A DNA stretch of 18,846 bases, taken from contig CAZTJY010000083.1 of NCBI GenBank assembly GCA_964613725.1, positions 1-18,846 on the forward strand, read 5' to 3'. This document shows, piece after piece, positions 8,660 to 15,661 of the stretch. This DNA comes from Parapedobacter sp964613725. Its GTDB lineage: Bacteria; Bacteroidota; Bacteroidia; Sphingobacteriales; Sphingobacteriaceae. The number at the start of each line of letters is the position of its first letter. Positions within the stretch are counted from its first letter, which is position 1. The notes beneath the pieces are model-generated. The model was not told the origin of the DNA, ran no database searches, and saw nothing but the letters and a program-made list of their open reading frames with translations. The position numbers were made by a program, and so were the translations under genes.

Positions 8660-9538
8660 ATGAAAAAGTCATGGGTTGGCGGTTTATGGCACAAGGCTTT
8701 CCGTTCAGGGAACCCGTTGTTCCTGTTTATTGGGATAAACATCGTTGTGTTTGTAGGGCTTGGTGTGCTGTCATTGGTTTCGGTGCTCGGCTTTACGGAC
8801 GTTTCGTTGTCGGGTTACGTACTGCCATGGATCCAGTTGCCTGCATCGGTTTTGGATTGGCTGTATAAGCCATGGACCTTGGGCACGTATATGTTTACCC
8901 AACAGGGGTTATTCCACCTCGTGTTCAACATGCTCTGGCTGTTCTGGCTGGGTATCATCTTCCTCGACTTCCTTAAGAACCGGCAATTTACCTTTGTTTA
9001 CCTGGCCGGGGGGGTCGCCGGCGGGGTGCTTTACTTGCTGGTCTATAACTTGATTCCCGTTTTTAGGGACGAAGCTTTCCGGACCGTGATGATCGGGTCT
9101 TCGGCTAGTGTAAGTGCTGTCGTATTTGCTACGGCTACGCTCTTGCCAGACTACAGTATCCGCATGCTCTTTTTCGGCAACGTGAAGCTGAAATATTTAG
9201 CGCTGGCATTCATTGTAATCGACGTGTTGGCGATTGCGGGACTTAACGCGGGGGGAAGTATAGCCCATATCGGTGGAGCGCTGTTTGGCTTCGTTTACAT
9301 CAGGCGATTGCAGAATGGGCAGGACTGGAGCCGGATATTGGGTCGGCGAGAGCACCAGCGGCGAACGCTTCGGGTGGTTAGGAATGAGCGTCCCGTGAAT
9401 GAGGAACCCTTGGTGCCCAATCAAGAGGTCATCGATCGGATCTTGGATAAGATCTCGCAGTCGGGCTATGAAAGCCTCACGAAAGCGGAAAAGGAAGCTC
9501 TGTTCAAAGCAAGCAAACAAGGCCAAAACGAGTATTAA
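8660..9538 (+). CDS. Rhomboid family protein with C-terminal helical tail
   Basis: 292 residues, a second rhomboid with about six membrane helices. H-x3-N is kept in FHLVFNM, and the last-helix histidine is H203 (SIAHIGGALFG). The serine motif is GSSASVSA instead of GASG: by alignment with the neighbouring paralogue the catalytic serine would be S148, with the glycine after it replaced by alanine. Activity is therefore plausible but not certain. After the last helix comes a basic stretch and a soluble tail (about 235-292) ending in YESLTKAEKEALFKASK, a tail seen on Bacteroidota rhomboids. GGGAG lies 9 nt before ATG 8660. Its stop is 3 nt before the next start, so the two are surely co-transcribed. 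Confidence 0.9.
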   Translation: MKKSWVGGLWHKAFRSGNPLFLFIGINIVVFVGLGVLSLVSVLGFTDVSLSGYVLPWIQLPASVLDWLYKPWTLGTYMFTQQGLFHLVFNMLWLFWLGIIFLDFLKNRQFTFVYLAGGVAGGVLYLLVYNLIPVFRDEAFRTVMIGSSASVSAVVFATATLLPDYSIRMLFFGNVKLKYLALAFIVIDVLAIAGLNAGGSIAHIGGALFGFVYIRRLQNGQDWSRILGRREHQRRTLRVVRNERPVNEEPLVPNQEVIDRILDKISQSGYESLTKAEKEALFKASKQGQNEY

Positions 9539-9541
9539 CGC

Positions 9542-10669
9542 ATGGCAAGGAAACGCGGGCGTACGAAACGGCTGGGTTTTTTCAGTAAAGCCATGCTGTT
9601 GGCCAATGTTCTTGCAGCGGCAGCATTGCTGTTCAGTTATTTGGCACCGATTATTAACCCACAAACGTTCTGGCCCATTGCTTTTTTCGGTATTGCATAC
9701 CTGCCGCTGTTGGTTGTCAACGGCCTATTTGTGATTTATTGGTTGGTCAGGAACGTGAGGTTTGCCGCCATTTCGTTGTTGGCCATTCTTCTGGGATGGA
9801 ATACGCTGCAAAAGCATTATGGGTTTAGTTCGGCTGTGCCCGAAAGCGTGGTTGTCTCGCCCGATACAGGCCATATTCGTATATTGACTTATAATGTTCA
9901 TTTTTTCAGGCAGTTTGACCAAAAGGATACGAAGCTCACTATCCGAGAGCAAGCGGTGCGGGTGATGGGCGATGTGTCGCCGGATGTCATCTGTATTCAG
10001 GAGTATTATACCCGCCAAAAAGGCGAATATAATATGGCTGATGTTTTTGAGCGCGAAATCGGCATGCCCTATCGGTATATATCGCCCACAGCAGCAAACG
10101 ACTACGAGGCGTATGGGATGGCTATATTTTCGCGTTTCCCGATCGTTGGGTCTGGGGTTCTGCCGGAACATGAGTACGGGGTGAATCGTATTATTTACGC
10201 GGATATCGATAAAAATGGCCGGATTTTCCGGGTGTACAACGTCCACTTGCGTTCGTTTGGTTTTCAGAAAGAAGATTACGATTTTATCAACAACCCATCG
10301 AAAACCATTGAAAAAGACGCTGCTTCAACCAAACGTATCGGCGCCCGGTTGAAACACGCCTTTACGGCGCGGAGCGCACAGGCAGTTGAACTGCGGGAAC
10401 ATAGCCAGGCATGTAACCTCCCCTACCTTATTGCTGGTGACTTCAACGATACGCCCCTATCATACGCGGTGAATGAAGTTTCGGCTGGAATGAAGAATGC
10501 TTTCCGCGAAAGCGGTCGCGGTTGGGGCGTTACCTATAATGGGGATTTCCCCAATTTCCAGATCGACTATATCCTCAGCAGCCAGGCTTTTGACGTACTG
10601 CATTACCAGATCATCAAAGTCAAGCTATCGGACCACTATCCGGTGTGGGCGGATTTTCAGCTTAATTGA
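9542..10669 (+). CDS. Membrane-anchored endonuclease/exonuclease/phosphatase family protein
   Basis: 375 residues. The first ~95 contain three hydrophobic helices (about 15-37, 43-68 and 72-90) after a basic N-terminus; the rest is an EEP (DNase I-like) fold. Catalytic residues in order: N118 (TYNVH), E154 (CIQEYY), the YNVHLRS strand, D300 and N302 in GDFND, D342 in QIDYIL, and D364-H365 in SDHYP. All the active-site residues are in place, so the enzyme is expected to hydrolyse phosphodiester or phosphomonoester bonds, probably on the outer face of the inner membrane. The actual substrate (nucleic acid, phospholipid head group or other) cannot be read from the sequence. It starts 3 nt after the rhomboid stop. 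Its own stop overlaps the convergent symporter gene by 8 nt. Confidence 0.92.
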   Translation: MARKRGRTKRLGFFSKAMLLANVLAAAALLFSYLAPIINPQTFWPIAFFGIAYLPLLVVNGLFVIYWLVRNVRFAAISLLAILLGWNTLQKHYGFSSAVPESVVVSPDTGHIRILTYNVHFFRQFDQKDTKLTIREQAVRVMGDVSPDVICIQEYYTRQKGEYNMADVFEREIGMPYRYISPTAANDYEAYGMAIFSRFPIVGSGVLPEHEYGVNRIIYADIDKNGRIFRVYNVHLRSFGFQKEDYDFINNPSKTIEKDAASTKRIGARLKHAFTARSAQAVELREHSQACNLPYLIAGDFNDTPLSYAVNEVSAGMKNAFRESGRGWGVTYNGDFPNFQIDYILSSQAFDVLHYQIIKVKLSDHYPVWADFQLN

Positions 10670-12383
10670 TAAAAGGGGCGGAGCGGGTTGTTTCATCAGG
10701 CAGGTTGGCGCGACGACCTTGGAATAGCAGCGAGAACAGGACAACCCCCGCGCAGCCCACCAAATTGAGCCAGAGGAATGCCATCACATCAAACCACCAA
10801 AACGACACGACCATGATTTCGGTGAGGATTGCAGCCGTAAGCACCGCGCGCGCGCCGGCTCGCTTCACATAGAATGCTACGATGAAAATGCCCAGGATGG
10901 TACCGTAGAACAGCGAGCCCAGGATATTTACGGCCTCCAATAAATTTCCCAATTTGCTGGCATATAACGCGATGATGACGCAAAAGATGCCCCATATAAA
11001 TGTGAATATCCGAGATGCGTAAAGGTAACCCCGCTCGGTGCCGGCCTTTTTTACAAAGCGTTTATAGATATCGATTACCGTGGTGGATGCCAATGAATTG
11101 ATGGCGCTGGCTGTTGCGCCCATTGAGGCCATGAATACGATGGCCACGAGTAGGCCGATGAGGCCCCGCGGGAAGTTCTCGGTGACGAACGCCAAGAAGA
11201 TGTAGTTATTGTCGTTGGTGTCGGCCAGCGCATCGTTTTCCTGCATCAGCGCCACCAGGTCTTCCCGGATTTCCTTAGCGCGCACATCGGACTGTTGCAG
11301 TTGGTTGCGCACGTCCGATACCACGGCTCCATCATCCCTGTCCAAGGCGGCGGTAAGCCGGCGGATCTGAGCTTGCTTTTCGTCGAACACCTGTTTGTGC
11401 GCGGCCTTCAGTTCGTCAACTTGAGGCGCAAACTCGCTTTGCTCGATTTTATGGAGCTCGTATTTATTGAAAAATATAGGCGGACTATTGTACTGGTAAA
11501 AGGCAAACACCAGGATACCGATGAGCAAAATAGAAAATTGCATAGGTACTTTCAGCAGCCCATTCATGAGCAACCCGATCCGGCTATCGCGGATGGATGA
11601 CCCTGTGAGATACCGGCCTACCTGGCTTTGGTCAGTACCAAAATAAGACAACTGCAGGAAGAAGCCACCGATGAGCCCGCTCCAAAGCGTATATTGGTTA
11701 TTCCAGTCGAACGAAAGGTCAATTGCATTGGCTTTGCCCGATTTGCCGGCGATATGCAGGGCTTTCATCAATCCGATGTTTTCGGGGAGCATATAAATAA
11801 CCAGGACCCCGGCGGTGACTAGTCCTCCGAAGATGATGGTCATTTGAAGGAGCTGGGTGTACGAAACGGCTTTTGTGCCCCCATACACCGTATACAACAC
11901 CACAAGCGCACCGATGAATAGCGTGGTATAGACCACATTGATCTGCAAAATGCTCGACAAGATAATCGCGGGAGCATAGATGGTGATTCCTGTTGACAGG
12001 CCCCGCTGAATAAGGAAGAGAAAAGCGGTAAATGCACGTGTGCGTACATCGAAGCGCTTTTCGAGGAATTCATAGGCTGTGAACACTCGCAGCCGATGGA
12101 ACATGGGTACAAATGAGATGCTCAGCACAATCATGGCTAATGGCAGGCCAAAATAGAACTGGACGAAACTCATGCCCGAGGAGTAAGCAAGCCCCGGAGC
12201 CGAAAGAAACGTGATCGCGCTGGCCTGTGTGGCCATTACGGAAAGGGCTACATGGTACCAGGGCAACGATTTGTTACCCAGCAGATATCCGTCTATATTA
12301 CGGATGCCCCTGCTTTTATATACGCCGTATGCGACGATGAGCAGCAGTGTACAGAACAGGACAATCCAATCCGTCGCACTCAT
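10662..12383 (-). CDS. Sodium:solute symporter (SSS family) with hydrophilic insertion
   Basis: 573 residues from ATG 12383 (MSATDWIVLF), a Na+-coupled transporter of the SSS/LeuT fold with about 13 membrane helices. Family marks include IDGYLLGNKSLPW, the ATQASAITFLSAPG helix, and ASMGATASAINSLASTTVIDIYKRF-type residues around 418-442 that contain the Ser/Thr-rich sodium-site helix. Residues 301-394 form a charged, coiled-coil-like insertion between two helices, absent from ordinary SSS transporters. An upstream in-frame ATG at 12449 is rejected: ATG 12383 overlaps the stop of the 41-aa gene as ATGA, showing translational coupling. It is the last gene of an operon headed by a secreted deacetylase, so the substrate may be a product of that enzyme (a sugar or amino-sugar derivative), which is inference. 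Confidence 0.93.
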   Translation of the reverse strand: MSATDWIVLFCTLLLIVAYGVYKSRGIRNIDGYLLGNKSLPWYHVALSVMATQASAITFLSAPGLAYSSGMSFVQFYFGLPLAMIVLSISFVPMFHRLRVFTAYEFLEKRFDVRTRAFTAFLFLIQRGLSTGITIYAPAIILSSILQINVVYTTLFIGALVVLYTVYGGTKAVSYTQLLQMTIIFGGLVTAGVLVIYMLPENIGLMKALHIAGKSGKANAIDLSFDWNNQYTLWSGLIGGFFLQLSYFGTDQSQVGRYLTGSSIRDSRIGLLMNGLLKVPMQFSILLIGILVFAFYQYNSPPIFFNKYELHKIEQSEFAPQVDELKAAHKQVFDEKQAQIRRLTAALDRDDGAVVSDVRNQLQQSDVRAKEIREDLVALMQENDALADTNDNNYIFLAFVTENFPRGLIGLLVAIVFMASMGATASAINSLASTTVIDIYKRFVKKAGTERGYLYASRIFTFIWGIFCVIIALYASKLGNLLEAVNILGSLFYGTILGIFIVAFYVKRAGARAVLTAAILTEIMVVSFWWFDVMAFLWLNLVGCAGVVLFSLLFQGRRANLPDETTRSAPFIN

Positions 12384-12505
12384 CCAAAATAATTGGTGAA
12401 ATAATAAAACAGCAGGATTAAAACCAGTAACCAGCCGATTACGATCCAATAGAATCGTTTCCAGCTGCGGACAAATGGCGGTAGCCCTTTATCCCTACCT
12501 ATCAT
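12380..12505 (-). CDS. 41-aa single-pass membrane microprotein coupled to the symporter
   Basis: ATG 12505 opens a 41-residue reading frame beginning MIGRDKGLPPF. It has a basic, tryptophan-containing N-terminus (RSWKRFYW) and one strongly hydrophobic helix (about residues 20-37) ending in YFTNYFG. Its TGA overlaps the symporter ATG (ATGA), and its start lies 11 nt inside the end of the 70-aa gene. An AAAGG lies 10 nt upstream of the ATG. The arrangement mimics known SSS symporters that carry a small membrane subunit encoded just upstream (YjcH with ActP, YhdT with PanF, DUF4212 types). The sequence itself is not one I recognise, so a subunit role is inference. Confidence 0.75.
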   Translation of the reverse strand: MIGRDKGLPPFVRSWKRFYWIVIGWLLVLILLFYYFTNYFG

Positions 12506-12707
12506 GCTCACGGCCTTTGAGCAAGGTGCCGACGAAGAAGCCTGCAAACAGCAGCCCCGCCACGACGCCGATGACGGCACCGAGGAAACCTTCTTGGGCG
12601 ATCACGCCGGTCAAACCGCCAAATATAGCACCAAGCAGGTAGAAATACGAGTTGATGTTTCTTCCGGTGGAGTGCTCTTCGATGTGTTTTTCCATATCCA
12701 TATCCAT
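12495..12707 (-). CDS. 70-aa small membrane protein with two helices
   Basis: 70 residues with an acidic, methionine-rich start (MDMDMEKHIEEH) and then two hydrophobic, glycine-rich helices (about 20-40 and 42-63) ending in a basic KGREHDR tail. The glycine spacing (GAIFGGLTG and GAVIGVVAG) suggests close helix packing. ATG 12707 lies 6 nt after the deacetylase stop; ATGs at 12701 and 12695 are also possible. The end overlaps the 41-aa gene, fixing it inside the operon. I do not recognise a named family. A role as accessory to the symporter or deacetylase is inferred from position only. Confidence 0.72.
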   Translation of the reverse strand: MDMDMEKHIEEHSTGRNINSYFYLLGAIFGGLTGVIAQEGFLGAVIGVVAGLLFAGFFVGTLLKGREHDR

Positions 12708-12713
12708 GTCCGT

Positions 12714-15155
12714 TTAATCAATGGGTTTTGCCAACAAATTTACGAATAATCTGTATGCACCCGGTACGCCGGCGGGCAATTGCCTGAAAAAAGCGAGCGA
12801 TGTATAAACAAAGTTACCTTTGCCATAGCGGGCGACCAACAGCGAGCCGTCGCTGGGCGACTCGTCTGGGTCGTTTACGCGCAAGGGGCGGAGGAACTGT
12901 TCCGCGGCTTCACCCGCAAAATAAAGCCCGCGTTCCTGCACCCATCCCTCGAAATCGGCCTGTGTAATCTTGTTCGGGTAATTCAATACCGTGCTACGGG
13001 GAAGTTGTATCGTTATCGGTGCGGATTCGTCGGTTACCCTCACGCTACTGAGCTCCATTGGGTACGGGCCGATGTCTGTTGTGTGTAACCCCCGGCTTAC
13101 GTTATATTGCACAACCAGTGTACCCCCAGCTTCAACATATGCCATCAACCGTGGTTGCAGGTGTCGCATCCGTTGGTTGACATTGTATAACCGGACACCG
13201 GTGACAATGGCATCATATTTTAACAGGTTGCCCGACAACACCTCCTGTTCGGTCAGCACCGTGACTTGTAGGCCAATCTCGCGCAAGGCCTCCGGAATGA
13301 GGTCGCCAGCACCGGGCAGGTAGCCGATGTGTTTTGCCGATACGCCAGTTTCAACCTTGCTGAGGCGAGCCTTGGCCGTGGGGAACCAGGTGATTTTCGG
13401 GATGTGATCGTAATTAATTGTCTGAAAGGCGCGTGCCGTCTCAGTTCCATCGGGATATTCCAGTACGATGGCCAGCGAGTCGTTCAGTGCCTCATTTTCT
13501 GCGGGGTATACGGTGATTTGGGACGTCGTTTCTTCCGATTTCGAGGAAAAACGCAGCGACACTTCGCTCGGCTCGGCACGCCACCCAGGAGGCAGTCGCA
13601 AGCGAGCGACCGCAGCGACGGCAGCTTGGGTGTGGCCAATAAACCGGACTTCTATGGACTTGGCTTCAGTGCCGTTGAACACCAGTGCTTTCTGGCCGAT
13701 GTTGGCCGTGATCCGAGGTGCGATGGCCAGCGGTTCGTACACTTCGCCACGTACGGGATGCGTATACTTATAAACGATAGGCCGCTCGAAAGCCAGGGCT
13801 TTTCCGTTGACGGATAGTTCAATGGAAGTTTTCGGACCGTCATGGTTGAGGGGTTGCCCGATATCGATCTGACGGGCCACGGCATATCTGCCTAATCCAC
13901 GGGCGTGCCGCAACCAGTAGGGCTGGGTGGTGTTGTCGGCTGTGAATGTAGTCGACTGTTCATAGGGTTCGTTGAATGGCAGGGGGCTGTCATCAACGGT
14001 TACTGTTACATTCGGTCTCCGCACGACATATGACGTGGTTATCGTAGTCTGCTCTCCTACTGCGAGCTTCGAAACGGGGGCGTAGCTTTCAAACCATATC
14101 CCGCCGCACGCCAGGATAAGGTTTTTGATTTCATTTATTTTTAAATTTTTCCAAGGACCGTTTTCTATTTCGGAGACCCGTTCCAACAGCTCCAGGAGGC
14201 CGTCTATGGACTTTTCGGGATGCTCCATGTCAAATTGTTCGTCGATTTGGTCGACCAGTCGGCCGATTTGCTCGCCCCCCACGATGCGCTTCCATGACGT
14301 TTCGATGCCTTCGAATAGGGTATTTCTAGGGGCATCCCCGGCCAGGACCTCAAAGCGTTCCACAGCGAGTCCGCGTTGGCGTGCGGCACCGAAGCCCTGG
14401 CTTTTGTGTTTCGAGCGGCTTTCGGCCGCAATTTCGCCATACGACTCACCGATGAGTGGATTGTATTGGCCGATATCGACCATGAGGTGGCTTGACGATG
14501 GCGGAGACCCCTGGAAGAAGCTCGATGTATTCCAAAGGAGCCGTTTGGGTTGCCATGGTGTTACGGCGGTTAGTTGTTCGGGGAAACGGTTGGGGTCGGC
14601 CGCAGCCTCGAACGCTTCGATGGCCAGCAGTGCCGATGCCTGGTGGTGTCCATGGCCGGCGCGCTGGTCGGGCGGGAACCGCGTGATGATGACGTCAGGC
14701 TTGAACTGTCGGATGACCCATACGGCGTCGGCGAGTATGCGCTCCCGGTCCCAGATGTGGAAGGTCTCTTCGGGAGTTTTCGAGAAACCGAAGTCAATTG
14801 CCGACGAAAAGAACTGCTCCCCCCCATCGACTTTGCGCGCTTCGAGCAATTCGTTAGTACGGATAAGGCCTAGTTCTTCGGCCTGTTCTGTGCCGATGAG
14901 GTTCTGGCCCCCGTCGCCCCGTGTCAGGGAAAGATAGCCCGTTCGGAAGTGTTTTTCCTTGGCCAGCCACGCAATAAGTCGGGTGTTTTCATCGTCGGGG
15001 TGAGCTGCGAAATAGAGTACTGAACCTAATGTATTTAGCTTCTTTATCGATTGTTTAATTTTGCCCGGATGTTGCGGTTGAACCGTCTGGGCGATGGCGG
15101 ATAGGGCAAAGGAAAGAAATAATGATGTTAAGGATACAGCGTGTTTTGTGTTCAT
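12714..15155 (-). CDS. Secreted PIG-L/LmbE family deacetylase, multidomain
   Basis: 813 residues. A signal peptide (hydrophobic 8-20, cleavage probably after SAIAQ at ~23) predicts export to the periplasm or outer surface. The PIG-L domain (about 40-250) has the zinc motif A51-H52-P-D54-D55-E56 and the second histidine cluster H168-G-H170-H171, as in MshB/LmbE N-acetyl hydrolases. These enzymes remove acetyl groups from GlcNAc-type substrates. The middle region includes a beta-rich part resembling the NEW3/CARDB type (around PPGWRAEPSEV). The C-terminal ~200 residues resemble a GATase1-like domain (GYLPGAGDLIPEAL, then YVEAGGTLVVQYN). The large size excludes the ~230-aa bacillithiol enzyme BshB. 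It heads an operon with two small membrane proteins and a symporter. The substrate is unknown. Confidence 0.9.
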   Translation of the reverse strand: MNTKHAVSLTSLFLSFALSAIAQTVQPQHPGKIKQSIKKLNTLGSVLYFAAHPDDENTRLIAWLAKEKHFRTGYLSLTRGDGGQNLIGTEQAEELGLIRTNELLEARKVDGGEQFFSSAIDFGFSKTPEETFHIWDRERILADAVWVIRQFKPDVIITRFPPDQRAGHGHHQASALLAIEAFEAAADPNRFPEQLTAVTPWQPKRLLWNTSSFFQGSPPSSSHLMVDIGQYNPLIGESYGEIAAESRSKHKSQGFGAARQRGLAVERFEVLAGDAPRNTLFEGIETSWKRIVGGEQIGRLVDQIDEQFDMEHPEKSIDGLLELLERVSEIENGPWKNLKINEIKNLILACGGIWFESYAPVSKLAVGEQTTITTSYVVRRPNVTVTVDDSPLPFNEPYEQSTTFTADNTTQPYWLRHARGLGRYAVARQIDIGQPLNHDGPKTSIELSVNGKALAFERPIVYKYTHPVRGEVYEPLAIAPRITANIGQKALVFNGTEAKSIEVRFIGHTQAAVAAVARLRLPPGWRAEPSEVSLRFSSKSEETTSQITVYPAENEALNDSLAIVLEYPDGTETARAFQTINYDHIPKITWFPTAKARLSKVETGVSAKHIGYLPGAGDLIPEALREIGLQVTVLTEQEVLSGNLLKYDAIVTGVRLYNVNQRMRHLQPRLMAYVEAGGTLVVQYNVSRGLHTTDIGPYPMELSSVRVTDESAPITIQLPRSTVLNYPNKITQADFEGWVQERGLYFAGEAAEQFLRPLRVNDPDESPSDGSLLVARYGKGNFVYTSLAFFRQLPAGVPGAYRLFVNLLAKPID

Positions 15156-15159
15156 GGCT

Positions 15160-15189
15160 TAAAGATAATGCTTGTCATGCTCAAAACAA
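15160..15189 (-). promoter_or_regulatory. Possible promoter of the deacetylase operon
   Basis: On the - strand, TTG (15189-15187), 19 nt, then TATCTTTA (15167-15160) approximates TTG-N19-TAnnTTTG, with one mismatch in the -7 box. It partly overlaps the T-tract of the upstream terminator. The predicted transcript start would fall almost on the ATG at 15155, implying a leaderless or very short leader. The only other support is its location. Confidence 0.35.
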
Positions 15190-15218
15190 AAGCCGTCTCG
15201 CTTAAAACGAGACGGCTT
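15187..15218 (-). terminator. Rho-independent terminator of the peroxiredoxin/thioredoxin operon
   Basis: The 11-bp arms 15190-15200 and 15208-15218 (AAGCCGTCTCG with CGAGACGGCTT) enclose a 7-nt loop. On the - strand the hairpin is followed by TTTGTTTTG, a U-rich tail. It lies about 180 nt beyond the stop of the last gene of the redox operon. Confidence 0.8.
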
Positions 15219-15400
15219 CTGCAATTAACAATTAAAAAATCATTCGATCTTAAAGCCCTTTGCCTTGCGTAACTTTAAGAAGTTAACCTTTAACAACGGT
15301 AAAGATACGATAAAGAAAAGAACGGTTGGGGTGGTGCGAAACACAAGTTTTCCACAGGCGCGTGGTTTTCCACAGGATGTCGGTGGAAAAACGAGCGCTG
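15219..15400. other. Intergenic region with A/T-rich stretch and three DnaA-box-like 9-mers
   Basis: There is no coding frame of note here. Bases 15221-15320 are visibly A/T-rich and contain clustered TTAA words. TTTTCCACA then occurs at 15348-15356 and again at 15366-15374, 18 bp apart, both followed by GG. An inverted TTTTCCACC lies at 15390-15382. TTTTCCACA fits the general DnaA-box form TTWTNCACA. The second and third copies also form a perfect 8-bp inverted repeat with a 9-nt spacer, but there is no T-tract, so it is not a terminator. Confidence 0.5.
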
Positions 15401-15661
15401 TTAGCTCTTGTCAATCGACCCTAAAACTCGCTTCATGAAGGTATTGAGGGCTTCTTTGCGAGCGACCCCTGATTTTACCAGCTTGTCTACTTCGATCGCA
15501 CCGTACATGTTGGAGATGAGCTCACCAATGACATCCAATTCCTCATCTTTCAATGAAGGGACTTCGGTTAGTGACTCCAACGTCTCGATGGCTTCTAGTA
15601 CATAGTCTTGGTCGTTCTGCTCGATAAACTCGGTGAGGTGTTTAATTATGGGTAACTTCAT
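15401..15661 (-). CDS. Small helical protein, DUF6952-like
   Basis: 86 residues from ATG 15661 (MKLPIIKHLTEF); an upstream ATG at 15673 would add MICS. It is a soluble, mostly helical, acidic protein without membrane segment or cysteine pair. The stretch EAIETLESLTEV and the C-terminal ALNTFMKRVLGSIDKS look conserved-type. The start overlaps the thioredoxin gene by 20 nt, so the two are translationally coupled. Proteins like this directly follow a peroxiredoxin-thioredoxin pair in many Bacteroidota and I associate them with the label DUF6952, from memory. Its function is unknown; a role near the redox pair is inferred. Confidence 0.78.
   Translation of the reverse strand: MKLPIIKHLTEFIEQNDQDYVLEAIETLESLTEVPSLKDEELDVIGELISNMYGAIEVDKLVKSGVARKEALNTFMKRVLGSIDKS

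Noticed and set aside
12384..12449. N-terminal extension of the symporter by 22 residues
   Set aside because: The extension lies inside the 41-aa gene, and ATG 12383 forms an ATGA overlap typical of coupled starts. The extension lacks symporter features.
14125..14937. 270-codon open frame on the + strand opposite the deacetylase gene
   Set aside because: It lies wholly antisense to a clear PIG-L coding region, is rich in S, R, P and W as mirrored frames are, and shows no domain.
12714..15155. Bacillithiol or mycothiol deacetylase (BshB/MshB)
   Set aside because: The catalytic motif is shared, but those enzymes are about 230-300 aa and cytoplasmic, while this one is exported and 813 aa.
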